Of a stretch of 40,586 nt of DNA, positions 6,922 to 14,503 are shown piece after piece. The position numbers were made by a program, and so were the translations under genes. Within the stretch, counting starts at the first letter, position 1, and each line of letters starts with the position of its first letter. This DNA is from Acidimicrobiales bacterium. GTDB lineage: Bacteria > Actinomycetota > Acidimicrobiia > Acidimicrobiales > AC-14. The stretch covers positions 1-40,586 of the forward strand of contig JAODBK010000006.1 in NCBI GenBank assembly GCA_025463925.1, in the 5' to 3' direction. The notes beneath the pieces are model-generated. The model was not told the origin of the DNA. It saw only the letters and a program-made list of their open reading frames with translations, and did not search any database.

Positions 6922-7296
6922 TCAGCATCCCCAGGCGTCGGCATCGACCGCGATGCGGCTCGGGCGGTTGTCCGCCCTGGGCTGGTTCACGTAGAGGCCG
7001 CCTTCGGCGCGCCAACGCTCGCGATCGAGGCGGCGCTTCTCTGCTTCGATCGACCGATGCAGGCGCCGGCGTAGCTCCGCCGCCTTGAGTTCCGCGTCGC
7101 GCAGGATCGCGGCACTGGCAGCGAGCTCGACCGCCTCGCCGAGTTGACGTCGAAGTGCTGCAGCTTCGGCCGCAGCCAACTCGAACAGCAGCGCGTTCCC
7201 GATGTTATCGATTTCGGTAACGCAAGTCGGTGCACGTCTTGCTGATCGGAAGTTGTGAGCATCGATCGAGCAGTTGACGGTGGTGGCAGCGTCCAC
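6922..7296 (-). CDS. Hypothetical coiled-coil protein, possibly frameshifted
   Basis: From a GTG at 7296 this gives 124 residues. Residues ~35-95 are a charged coiled coil (ALLFELAAAEAAALRRQLGE, then LKAAELRRRLHRSIEAEKRR), followed by WRAEGGLYVNQPRADNRPS. The same frame stays protein-like upstream of the GTG (AHDCSEVQLKLVDAATTV) but has no start before an in-frame TGA. An ATG at 7352 with GGAGGT four bases upstream begins MPKRRRSTRTTAP in the neighbouring frame. The real gene may therefore start at 7352 and contain a frameshift near 7310-7330. It lies on the opposite strand to its neighbours. No function can be given. Confidence 0.45.
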   Translation of the reverse strand: MDAATTVNCSIDAHNFRSARRAPTCVTEIDNIGNALLFELAAAEAAALRRQLGEAVELAASAAILRDAELKAAELRRRLHRSIEAEKRRLDRERWRAEGGLYVNQPRADNRPSRIAVDADAWGC

Positions 7297-7585
7297 GAGC
7301 TTGAGTTGGACTTCGGAGCAGTCGTGCGCGTGGAACGACGGCGCTTGGGCATGGCGACCTCCGGTTCGGAAGGGAGTGACACCTCATCCACGTACGCCCG
7401 GGATTCGAAAAGCGCGATCTGGCGCTCGGTGCTATCGGCGCTACCTGGAATCGACCAAAAGAGAATCGTCGGGCCTGGCGGTGTCGTATCGGTAGCGTTG
7501 TCGACACCGGAACGGCTCGCAGGACGGCCGTCCGCAGGCTCGCCTGACGTCCTCGCCCACAAGACCCACGTGGCGAGGAGACGCC

Positions 7586-8866
7586 GTGAATGCGGACCAG
7601 CCGATGCTGCCGTTCGAGTTGCCCTGCGAGGGCGAATCACATGAATGTAAGTTGGAGGGCATGAGCGCGCTGGAGGGCAGGGCGGTTGTGCCGTCCCGCA
7701 TCCCAAGCACGGGCGAACATCACGAGCCCTGGCTCCTCACCGCTGAAGAGCGAGCTGTGTATCGGGAGCGCTCGAAGCGATCTCGCGAGGCCAAACGCGC
7801 AGCTCTGAGTGGGGAGGGCCCGGCGCCGATCCACCCGATCAACGTGCCGCGACTCGACCCCGGCGACCTCATGCCGCAGCACGCGAGCACCGGCATCCAG
7901 GCGCTGTCGTTGTTCAGCGGAGGTGGCGGCCTCGACCTTGGCTTCGCGCGTGCGGGTTTCGAACACGTCGCGTCCTACGAGCTCCTCGACGATGCCGCGG
8001 CGACGCTCAAGAAGGCACACCCTGAATGGGAAGTCTTTGGGGGAGCCGAGGGCGACGTCAGGCAGGTTTCGTGGCGAAAGCAGTGGCGAGGCAGGGTCGA
8101 TGTCGTCCATGGGGGGCCGCCCTGCCAGCCGTTCTCCAGCGCCGGCCGCCAGCGTGGAGAACTTGACCCGCGGGACATGTTCCCGGAGTTCGTTCGGGCG
8201 GTGCTGGAGCTGTCGCCTCAGGCGTTCGTGGCTGAGAACGTCCCCGCGCTCGCGTCGGCGAAGTTCGCGGCCTACGTCGACGAGATCATCCTCAGACCGC
8301 TCCAGGGCCGCTATCGAATCCACCGGCTTGAGCTCCGGGCGGAACACTTCGGTGTGCCGCAAGTTCGCCGCCGTGTTGTCTTCGTCGGGTTCAAGAGCGC
8401 GAAGACGGCGAGGGCGTTCTTGCGACCGGCGTCCACACATATGTGGAACCCCAACGACGAACTTCCGGCGGTCAGGGAAGGACAGCGATGCATGGGTGTC
8501 CGGGAGGCGCTAGGGCTGCCGTACGCCGGCTTCGATGCGCTGTCCCCGACGATCCGCAGCGCTCTCACGGGGCCGCGACATACGACGTCGGTCCTCAACA
8601 GCACGGCGGCACGGCGCACGTTCGAGCAGCTGGAGATCTGGCCGAATGGCGTGGCAACGACGCGGGAACAGGCACGAGCGTTCGTTGCTGAGAACGGCCA
8701 CTTCCGCCTCGCGCTGCCCGATGTGGCTCTGATCCAGGGGTTCCCAGAGTGGTGGCCCTTCGTGGGCGCGAACTACATGGTGCTCGGCCAGATTGGCAAC
8801 GCCGTGCCGCCGCCCCTCGCCTTCGGGCTCGCGTCGAGCGTGGCATCCGCCCTCACCACAACCTGA
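7586..8866 (+). CDS. DNA (cytosine-5) methyltransferase
   Basis: This 426-residue protein has all key motifs of 5mC methyltransferases: motif I ALSLFSGGGGLDLGFARAGF (107-125, AdoMet binding), motif IV GGPPCQPFSSAGR (catalytic Cys180), motif VI AFVAENVPAL, motif VIII EHFGVPQVRRRVVFVG, and motifs IX-X near the end (IQGFPEWW, LGQIGNAVPPPLA). About 100 residues precede motif I, longer than usual. The GTG at 7586 has GAGGAG upstream; an ATG at 7661 preceded by TAAGTT at a seven-base distance is the alternative start. It converges on the nuclease gene at 8876 and, with that gene and vsr, forms a restriction-modification locus. The recognition site is unknown. Confidence 0.93.
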   Translation: MNADQPMLPFELPCEGESHECKLEGMSALEGRAVVPSRIPSTGEHHEPWLLTAEERAVYRERSKRSREAKRAALSGEGPAPIHPINVPRLDPGDLMPQHASTGIQALSLFSGGGGLDLGFARAGFEHVASYELLDDAAATLKKAHPEWEVFGGAEGDVRQVSWRKQWRGRVDVVHGGPPCQPFSSAGRQRGELDPRDMFPEFVRAVLELSPQAFVAENVPALASAKFAAYVDEIILRPLQGRYRIHRLELRAEHFGVPQVRRRVVFVGFKSAKTARAFLRPASTHMWNPNDELPAVREGQRCMGVREALGLPYAGFDALSPTIRSALTGPRHTTSVLNSTAARRTFEQLEIWPNGVATTREQARAFVAENGHFRLALPDVALIQGFPEWWPFVGANYMVLGQIGNAVPPPLAFGLASSVASALTTT

Positions 8867-8875
8867 GGCGCTCGA

Positions 8876-9811
8876 TCAGCCGGGTGTGTTCTCCTCCGAC
8901 GACTCGCCACTGCCCGAGTCGTCGGGGATCGCCTCTTCCGCTGCTTCGCGAATGACGGCTGCCTCCGCGGGCGTGATTCCCTTGGCGGCCAATTGGTCTG
9001 CCTCCTCGACCATCTCGCGAACGCGCATAGCTTGATTGGCGGTGATCTTTTCGAAGCCGCCGAAAAACGTCTTGCTGATGTGCGGGTTGTTGAGTGTCGT
9101 CCCCCGTTCGAGGACGTACTTCGCCCGCTCCTGCAGGATCTCAAGCATTCGCGCCTTCGTGTAGCCAGGTGGAATGTCGATCTGCTCCGCAAGGGCGCGC
9201 CGCCATCTGCTGCCGAGGAGGGCCTTCACCTCAGCGACGGTGTAGGCCGGTTTGTCGCCCAGTTCCGCTCGGACCTGTTCCGGGGTCACTCCCTCTGGCA
9301 GCCCTGAGAAGAGGCGCTGCTGCGTGAAGCCTGCCTCGACGTCCATCGCATCGAAGTACTGCTGCTTCTTCCACTGCTTCTTGTGGATCGATAGCGCGTC
9401 TTCATACGAGTAGACGTCCTTGGAACCGAGGATCGCGATGAGGTCGTCCTCCGAAACCCGTGATCCGAGACGGGCCGCCAGTTCGATGTCGGGCCGGACG
9501 TATGCCTCGAGCTTGTCGATCCAGGGCTTCATCATCGCCGGCGAGGCATAACAGCAGTACTGGAGCTCCTCCTGCTCGTCGAAGAAGCCGAACAACCAGT
9601 GCTTGTCCCGCCATTTCGTCACGTGGTCAGGGTTGAAGTCACGGACCGTCGAGATCGAGCTCTTCGTGGTCGACTTCAACTCGAATGGGACAGGGTCGAG
9701 GTCTGGCCGATCGAGATGGGCGTCCGTGTCGGAGCGCTTCCGTTCAGGGTCGACGCGCAGGTTGAAGAGGTCTCGCATCTTCTTCTCGCGTGCGTCGTCC
9801 TGAGCCGCCAC
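8876..9811 (-). CDS. Predicted type II restriction endonuclease (PD-(D/E)xK)
   Basis: From GTG 9811 this is 311 residues. An early nuclease core is visible: DTDAHLD (Asp30) and then PVPFELKSTTKSS, in which Glu44-x-Lys46 is the ExK of a PD-(D/E)xK site. VRDFNPDHVTKWRDKHWLFG follows. A helical C-terminal half includes PPGYTKARMLEILQERAKYV and GTTLNNPHISKTFFGG, and the tail is acidic. The start is placed at 9811 because upstream codons only mirror the vsr gene; AATGAT lies six bases before this GTG, a leaderless-type -10. It ends 9 bases from the methyltransferase stop and diverges from vsr with 34 bases between. The linkage to a cytosine methyltransferase and Vsr is the main support for the restriction role. 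Confidence 0.75.
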   Translation of the reverse strand: MAAQDDAREKKMRDLFNLRVDPERKRSDTDAHLDRPDLDPVPFELKSTTKSSISTVRDFNPDHVTKWRDKHWLFGFFDEQEELQYCCYASPAMMKPWIDKLEAYVRPDIELAARLGSRVSEDDLIAILGSKDVYSYEDALSIHKKQWKKQQYFDAMDVEAGFTQQRLFSGLPEGVTPEQVRAELGDKPAYTVAEVKALLGSRWRRALAEQIDIPPGYTKARMLEILQERAKYVLERGTTLNNPHISKTFFGGFEKITANQAMRVREMVEEADQLAAKGITPAEAAVIREAAEEAIPDDSGSGESSEENTPG

Positions 9812-9845
9812 GGCGTCATCATTCCAGGTCTGGCACGCTCGGCAG

Positions 9846-10280
9846 GTGGCCGGTGGTCCGGTTCCTTCGAACGAACATGTCCAAGCGCGCTTCCGTCGAC
9901 AGCGGACGCGTGACACCGCGCCCGAGCTCGCACTTCGGAGACGGTTGCACGCGATGGGCTACCGGTACAGGGTCGACGTCGCCCCCCTCGCGGCACTCAG
10001 GCGACGAGCTGACATCGTGTTCACGAGGGCGCGCGTCGCCGTGTTCGTGGATGGGTGCTTCTGGCATGGCTGTCCGGACTGCGATCTCCGACCGAAAGCG
10101 AATGCAGCCTGGTGGCGGGAGAAGCTCGATCGCAACCGGGCGCGGGATGCCGACACAGACACCCAGCTGGTGCGAGCAGGTTGGGCTGTCGTTCGGGTCT
10201 GGGAGCACGAGGACCTCGAGGCTTCGGCCAGGCGTGTAGCCGACATCGTGGTTCAGCGACGACTCGCCGCTCGGAGGTAG
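9846..10280 (+). CDS. vsr: Very short patch repair (Vsr) endonuclease
   Basis: This 144-residue protein is the normal Vsr length. It shows RRQRTRDTAPELALRRRLHA, YRYRVDVAPL, then RRRADIVFTRARVAVFVDGC with the catalytic Asp56, the zinc-site segment CFWHGCPDC, KANAAWWREKL, RDADTDTQLVRAGWAVVRVW and EHEDLE. Vsr nicks 5' of the T in T:G mismatches produced when 5-methylcytosine deaminates. It therefore commonly accompanies cytosine-5 methyltransferases such as the one at 7586. It is transcribed divergently from the nuclease gene, and its GTG start leaves only 34 bases for both promoters. Confidence 0.93.
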   Translation: MAGGPVPSNEHVQARFRRQRTRDTAPELALRRRLHAMGYRYRVDVAPLAALRRRADIVFTRARVAVFVDGCFWHGCPDCDLRPKANAAWWREKLDRNRARDADTDTQLVRAGWAVVRVWEHEDLEASARRVADIVVQRRLAARR

Positions 10281-10346
10281 TTCTCTGGGATGAAAGCGCC
10301 ATGCCGCGGCACGATGCTCGGCGAAGCGGGCGCTGGCGACCCTCGG

Positions 10347-11384
10347 CTACCGCCCGCGCAGCTTCTTGATGGCGTCATTGATGTCGACGCCTGGCATCCG
10401 AGCGTCATCGGGGCGGATATCGACTCGCTCGCGAAGGTCTTCTTGGGTGCCGACGAGCACCATCCCGGACCGAAACGTCATCTTGAATCCGGCGATCCTG
10501 ACCAGACTCGTGTCTTTTCCGAACGGCTGGTCGGGGTCGAGCCCCGCGTCGCGCACACGATCGAGGAAGGCTGGGCGGTCAGCCGCGTCCAGGTGGGCCC
10601 TTGCGAATGTACGAGGGCGAATCTCCGCCGTTTGATCCTGCATCGTGGCCAAGAGAGCCACCTGATAGCGGCCGCGCCGCTCTGCGCTCTGAACCTCGGC
10701 GTTGATGAAGGCATCGGCCGCCTGAACGAACTCGAGCGTCGCCTTCTCGGGGCTGTCTTTGAGCCGGCATCCGAGGAACGTGCCGAGGAAGAACGTCGCA
10801 ACACCAGCTGCGGTCTCGCTACCTCGTTGGTCGTCGGAGACGCGTCCTACGACGGTGGACGCCTTCGCTAGGCCTGCTCCTTCAGCCGTCAGGAGGGACG
10901 CCTTGAAGACCTTGGTCTTGTCCGTAAGGGTGAGGTCTCGCAGGAACTCCAAATCGACGACGTGCCGACCGCCGACGACCTTGATCCGAAAGCGGAGACC
11001 CTCCTCCCGTTCGAGCTTCAGCACTGAAGCGCAGCGCTTGCCGTCAACGGTGCCCGCGATGACGGCGAGCAAGCCGGCTGGGTTCCGCCCGGTCTGCACC
11101 TGATCGAGGCGCTCGGCGATCACGCGCGAGGCATCAACAAGTTCGCCAGGATTCGCGATCACCCGTGCTACTGCAGCGCGGACGACGTCGTCCTCGTTGT
11201 CGTCGGCGACTACCTCGACGCCGCGCTCGCTGAGGCTGGTCACGATCTTCCGACGAAAGTACTGCCGAAGCTCGTCGTCGAGCTCGATCGGGTCATCCGT
11301 GAGGGCGAGTTCATCGCCCTCGTCGTTGCCACGAGGGACGTCGTGGATCGCTACGGCTCCTACGGCGAAGGAATCGAGGTTCAC
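10347..11384 (-). CDS. Nucleoid-associated protein, NdpA/YejK-like
   Basis: This 345-residue protein is close to the usual length of the 37-kDa nucleoid-associated family. Supporting segments are LDDELRQYFRRKIVTSLSER near the N-terminus, VQTGRNPAGLLAVIAGTVDG, VLKLEREEGLRF, VVDLEFLRDLTLTDKTKVFK, then DDQRGSETAAGVATFFLGTF, FINAEVQSAERRGRYQVALL, and at the end GFKMTFRSGMVLVGTQEDL and PGVDINDAIKKL. NdpA-type proteins bind DNA and associate with the nucleoid. The ATG overlaps the stop of the membrane-protein gene upstream (4 bases), so the two are translationally coupled. Its place in a mobile island beside a restriction locus suggests defence, which is inference. Confidence 0.75.
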   Translation of the reverse strand: MNLDSFAVGAVAIHDVPRGNDEGDELALTDDPIELDDELRQYFRRKIVTSLSERGVEVVADDNEDDVVRAAVARVIANPGELVDASRVIAERLDQVQTGRNPAGLLAVIAGTVDGKRCASVLKLEREEGLRFRIKVVGGRHVVDLEFLRDLTLTDKTKVFKASLLTAEGAGLAKASTVVGRVSDDQRGSETAAGVATFFLGTFLGCRLKDSPEKATLEFVQAADAFINAEVQSAERRGRYQVALLATMQDQTAEIRPRTFARAHLDAADRPAFLDRVRDAGLDPDQPFGKDTSLVRIAGFKMTFRSGMVLVGTQEDLRERVDIRPDDARMPGVDINDAIKKLRGR

Positions 11385-11869
11385 AGACCGCTGCCAGTTT
11401 CGGGTATCGGGCTCAACAGCGTCTCGCGGGCGGAGTCGAGGAAGGCTCGACGGTCTTCCTCGAATCGCTCGAGCAATGCCACACCGGAGGGCGTCACGCC
11501 GGCCTCGGCAGCGGCGATGAGCTGCTCACGGACTCGTTCGTACGCCGTGACCACCGCGTGGTCGCTCGGGAGCCATAGCTGGAGTCGCTGGCCGATCGGG
11601 AACACCTGAGACAGCCAGGCGCGGGCCCTATCGAGATCGTCCGCTCCTGCTTGTCGTTCGTGGAGAATGCGCACGTTCGTTGGCCCGCTGGCGAGCAGTG
11701 CAGCCGCTTCGTCGAGCAGGCCCCTCAGCTCGTCTCGTCGCTGAGCGACCTGCTCGCGATGGAACTCACGGGAGCGCGACCGGCGAGCCAGCCACGACGC
11801 GACACTCGGACCGAGCACGCCTGAGACGACGATGCCCGTCACGCCCACGATGACCGCGTTGTCGGTCAT
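11381..11869 (-). CDS. Membrane-anchored coiled-coil protein paired with NdpA-like gene
   Basis: From ATG 11869 the product is 162 residues; the frame extends 14 codons further, but those lack a hydrophobic or conserved character. Residues ~5-24 form one membrane segment (NAVIVGVTGIVVSGVLGPSV), followed by a basic stop-transfer patch (ARRSRSREFHREQ) and a long helical cytoplasmic part (RRDELRGLLDEAAALLASG, LDRARAWLSQVF, RVREQLIAAAEAG, RFEEDRRAFLDSARETLL). I do not recognise the family. The four-base overlap with the NdpA-like gene says the products act together, perhaps tethering a DNA-binding protein to the membrane. It is the last gene before the right end of the island. Confidence 0.65.
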   Translation of the reverse strand: MTDNAVIVGVTGIVVSGVLGPSVASWLARRSRSREFHREQVAQRRDELRGLLDEAAALLASGPTNVRILHERQAGADDLDRARAWLSQVFPIGQRLQLWLPSDHAVVTAYERVREQLIAAAEAGVTPSGVALLERFEEDRRAFLDSARETLLSPIPETGSGL

Positions 11870-11920
11870 CGATTCAGTATCACCGGCATCGGTCTCGTAG
11901 CGGCGGACCACGCGTCAACG

Positions 11921-11941
11921 GCGTGCCCACTGCGTGCCCAC
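11921..11941 (+). repeat. Tandem GCGTGCCCAC repeats near attR
   Basis: GCGTGCCCAC occurs at 11921-11930 and again at 11932-11941, about 100 bases inside the right attachment repeat. Short direct repeats at this distance are typical of arm-type integrase binding sites. The rest of 11870-12043 holds no recognisable gene. The assignment is by position only. Confidence 0.35.
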
Positions 11942-12043
11942 CACGGTGGACACGTGCGGTCAAACAGCGGTCGTGACGGTCAACCGGAATCGCCGCTGAC
12001 CAGCGCTCTTACAAGTCGACCGCAGGTGGCTTACGCTCCCGAG

Positions 12044-12091
12044 CCTGCTTTGCAAGCAGGGGGTCGTGGGTTCGAGTCCCATCGTCTCCAC
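12044..12091 (+). repeat. attR: isolated copy of the 48-bp direct repeat
   Basis: This copy has the anticodon arm, T arm and discriminator of tRNA-Ala but no matching acceptor 5' strand or D arm upstream, so it is not a functional tRNA gene. It is identical to 3938-3985. The next 252 bases (12092-12343) contain no gene that I can support. Confidence 0.93.
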
Positions 12092-12343
12092 CAACCAACC
12101 AGCGAGCGGCTCGTCGTTCTGTACCCGTCACCGCCGGTTCGTCTGTCCGCGCAACCGTCGATCGGTTCCGCCCTCGCATAGATGCTGGCTACGGTCCCGA
12201 ACGCCGGCTATGTGGGCCTCGACATGGGCTACTTCGTCTGACTCCTGCTGTGTTAGGTGCGGCCCCGGTGGTCTCGGTCGGCTGGCTGTTGCGGATGCCG
12301 GAGGCGCTCTGGGAGGCCCCGTTCTGGTCTGCCGAGTCCAGTG

Positions 12344-13576
12344 TCATGAACGAGCGACGTGCTTGCCGCCGGTGTGATCGAAGTGCTGGTGGTGTTCGGC
12401 CAGCAGGTCTCGGCCGTAGTCGCCGCCGTTTGGCGTGCGCACGAGCATGTGGATGTGGTGGCGCGACGGATCGATGTTGTCAAAGACGACGCCGTCGTGG
12501 TGGTCGAACTCGATGAGCGTCACCGGGCTGTGCACGCGGTAGTAGAACGCGTCGGTCGCGCCATAGCCGCCGTACCAGGAGAACCACGTCTCGTCGAGGT
12601 GCGACTCGATCTCCCGCGTCGACGCGGCGGCGTGGTCGTCGGCGTTCCAACCCGTGTAGGCGCGGGCGACGTCGAGCAGCAGCCGGCGCTGGGCGTCGGA
12701 CAGATCGCTCGCCACGAGGCCTTGGTACGGCACGACGCGGTTGTCGTTGCCCATGCCGCCCACCTGACGACCGTCGAACGGGTTCTGCAGCTCTGGGTCG
12801 GACATGTCGGCCTTGGTGATCGACGAGTGGATGATCGCCGTGGTCCGCTGCTCGTCGGTGAGCGAGCGCATCAGCAGCAGCCCCGCCTCCTCCTCGAGGT
12901 CGAACCACGATCGGTCACCGATCGATCGGGGTTCGGAGCCCATGAACGTCGGCGTCGTGACGATGCGGCCGTCGAACACGACGGTGGCGATGCACAGGTG
13001 GTGGCCGTCGATCTGCCAGCCCCACGGCTCGCCACTCCCGGGATCGCCGTTGATCGACAGGAAGTACAGCCACTGCCCGTAGGAGTCGTGGTCGTCCTTG
13101 AGCTGGGCGACGAGCTCGTTCAGCTCCATGATCCCGAGCGCGTAGTCGTAGCCCCGAGCCGACAGCGTCGCCCGCAGCACGCCGAGGGCGAGGTCACGCG
13201 TGGCCGGCGGCAGGTCGTCGAGCAGCACACCGTGACGCCAGAACGCCACGTGCACGTTCGTCCACGCGCGCCACTCGGGCGCGTCCATGGCCAGGCACGC
13301 CTTCGACCGCTGCTCGGCGGACAGGGCACCGAGGAAGGTGAGCGCGGCGTCGGCGATCGGCGCGGTGTCGACCTTTACGGTGGCGTCCAGGGAGCGGAGC
13401 CCGCGGCGCACGGTGCCATCGGTCGTCACGCCGACGAACGGCGCGTGCATGCCCTCGACGCGTGGACGGATCAGCGGTGCGAACGGACCCGGGACCACCT
13501 GGTTGGCCCTGCCCGACAGCGGGGACAAGCCGCCGTAGCCGAAGGCGCGCCAGCCGTCACGATCGGCGACGGCCAT
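12344..13576 (-). CDS. DUF3500 domain protein
   Basis: From ATG 13576 the product is 410 residues. Segments typical of DUF3500 are visible: LSAEQRSKACLAMDAPEWRA (preceded by FLGA), a long middle with YDYALGIMELNELVAQL, the W-rich QWLYFLSINGDPGSGEPWGW, IDGHHLCIATVVF, then AGLLLMRSLTDEQRTTAII, NDNRVVPYQGL, AYTGWNADDHA, TWFSWYGGYGATDAFYYRVH, IEFDHHDGVVFDN and HHIHMLVRTPNGGDYGRDLL. The biochemical function of the family is not established. The ATG is preceded by GGAG and overlaps the stop of a small ORF (TGATG). It lies 253 bases outside the island. Confidence 0.88.
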   Translation of the reverse strand: MAVADRDGWRAFGYGGLSPLSGRANQVVPGPFAPLIRPRVEGMHAPFVGVTTDGTVRRGLRSLDATVKVDTAPIADAALTFLGALSAEQRSKACLAMDAPEWRAWTNVHVAFWRHGVLLDDLPPATRDLALGVLRATLSARGYDYALGIMELNELVAQLKDDHDSYGQWLYFLSINGDPGSGEPWGWQIDGHHLCIATVVFDGRIVTTPTFMGSEPRSIGDRSWFDLEEEAGLLLMRSLTDEQRTTAIIHSSITKADMSDPELQNPFDGRQVGGMGNDNRVVPYQGLVASDLSDAQRRLLLDVARAYTGWNADDHAAASTREIESHLDETWFSWYGGYGATDAFYYRVHSPVTLIEFDHHDGVVFDNIDPSRHHIHMLVRTPNGGDYGRDLLAEHHQHFDHTGGKHVARS

Positions 13577-13710
13577 CAGATGTGCTCCGCCGTCGCTTCG
13601 CGCCGCACGCCCATGTCCCACCGATGCTCCGGGCTGTTCGGCAGCTCGGATTCGGGAGCGCCGCCCAGATTGGACTCACTTCGAAACGGCGACCTCGTTC
13701 GTCTCGGCAT
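13576..13710 (-). CDS. Possible small protein coupled to the DUF3500 gene
   Basis: A 44-residue ORF starts at ATG 13710 with GGGAG upstream. It begins MPRRTRSPFRSESNLGG and is hydrophilic and probably unstructured (ESELPNSPEHRWDMGVRRE). Its TGA overlaps the DUF3500 ATG. The good ribosome-binding site and the overlap favour a translated leader; the product matches no family I know. The remaining stretch up to 13847 shows nothing convincing. Confidence 0.35.
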   Translation of the reverse strand: MPRRTRSPFRSESNLGGAPESELPNSPEHRWDMGVRREATAEHI

Positions 13711-13847
13711 GGTGGCTCTCCCGCTGTCCAGGTTACGCGGGCGCAGATGCCAGCGGTTGTTCGTCCAGGCGGCGCAACCCGCACCGAACTGACGCTCCAT
13801 AACGCGGCGAGCGGATACGGCAATGGCGCACAGAACGGCGCTACCGC

Positions 13848-13871
13848 CGCTCTATCGAGGAGGAACCTCAA
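13848..13871 (-). pseudogene. DUF5615 toxin gene reduced to its first codons
   Basis: A TTG overlapping the DUF433 stop begins MRFLLDRA. DUF5615 PIN-like toxins normally follow DUF433 genes and begin MRFLLDEN. After residue 6 or so the frame turns into unrelated Arg/Pro/Ser-rich sequence, so the rest of the toxin has been lost, most likely by deletion. Confidence 0.5.
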
Positions 13872-14098
13872 GCGCCCTGGCGGAGTGGCAACTCGCGCTC
13901 ACGAACGGCTTCGGCGGCGTACTCGAGCGCTTGGCGGATGTCGTCGGCTTCGAGATCGGGGTGGTCGACGAGGATCTCTTCGTTGGTCATGCCCTCGGCC
14001 ACCATGCCGACGACGGTCGCGACGGGGAATCGTAAGCCGCGGGTGCACGGGACACCGCCCATCTTGTCGGGCTCGATGGTGATCCGGTCGAAGCGCAT
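13868..14098 (-). CDS. DUF433 antitoxin-like protein
   Basis: This 76-residue protein starts at ATG 14098, with GGAGGA six bases upstream. RITIEPDKMGGVPCTRGLRF and then VATVVGMVAEGMTNEEILVD, HPDLEADDIRQALEYAAE make a clear DUF433 (VapB-like) domain: a short beta strand with the PxCIRG-like motif and a helix-turn-helix. Such proteins usually neutralise a DUF5615 PIN-like RNase encoded just downstream. Here that toxin survives only as a few codons, leaving the antitoxin an orphan. It is co-transcribed with the 54-residue ORF 14 bases upstream. Confidence 0.85.
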   Translation of the reverse strand: MRFDRITIEPDKMGGVPCTRGLRFPVATVVGMVAEGMTNEEILVDHPDLEADDIRQALEYAAEAVRERELPLRQGA

Positions 14099-14112
14099 CG
14101 ATCCTCCTCGGC

Positions 14113-14277
14113 TCACAGCGTACGACGGTCCCGGCTGATCGCTTCGAGAAATGACGCGCCCTCCTCGTGTGTGAGGTCGTCGATCACCATCTCCTCGTGC
14201 GGCGGGAGCGGGCGAGCGCGACGGAGCAGCTCCTGTACGGGAAGCTCCAGAGTCGGCCCGTTCGGCATGTCGATCAT
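14113..14277 (-). CDS. Small hypothetical protein in the DUF433 operon
   Basis: This 54-residue protein starts at ATG 14277 behind a strong AAGGAGG. It is acidic and helical (LELPVQELLRRARPLPPHEE, then VIDDLTHEEGASFLEAISRD). It precedes the DUF433 gene by 14 bases and is probably part of the same toxin-antitoxin-related transcript. Its start overlaps (ATGA) the stop of another open frame whose last codons read RVAEFLEQVGRSARPQRKEA; that upstream frame has no clear start and may be a further remnant. The remaining gap to 14503 holds nothing else. Confidence 0.6.
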   Translation of the reverse strand: MIDMPNGPTLELPVQELLRRARPLPPHEEMVIDDLTHEEGASFLEAISRDRRTL

Positions 14278-14503
14278 CCTGCCTCCTTCCGTTGTGGCCG
14301 CGCTGACCGACCGACCTGTTCGAGGAACTCGGCCACGCGCTCGTCTTGGCCTTCGACCTTGTGTGATAGGCGAATGGCCGCGGCTGCCGAGGCTGACCGA
14401 GGCGAGCCATGAGCGACCGCAGTGAAGCGCCGCGGTCGGCTGTTGAGCAAGCCCAGCGCCGGACCCTGCTTCCATCCCCAAACCCGCCTTCTCGAGCGCG
14501 CCA

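Larger units (their letters stand above)
3986..12091. mobile_element. Genomic island integrated in tRNA-Ala
   Basis: The island is bounded by a perfect 48-bp direct repeat, one copy forming the 3' half of tRNA-Ala (3938-3985) and the other standing alone (12044-12091). Inside, next to the tRNA, is the remnant of a tyrosine recombinase, the enzyme class that integrates at tRNA 3' ends. The cargo is a three-gene winged-helix/TIR-like operon, a methyltransferase, nuclease and Vsr set, and an NdpA-like gene with a membrane-protein partner. Several further fragments are decayed. No replication, transfer or excision gene was seen, so the element is probably fixed in place. The flanking genes belong to the conserved chromosomal order. 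Confidence 0.9.

Noticed and set aside
12181-12343. Short plus-strand frames after attR (MLATVPNAGYVGLDMGYFV; LRMPEALWEAPFWSAES)
   Set aside because: The first is 19 residues with no ribosome-binding site; the second has no good start and runs into the DUF3500 gene. No family is recognisable.
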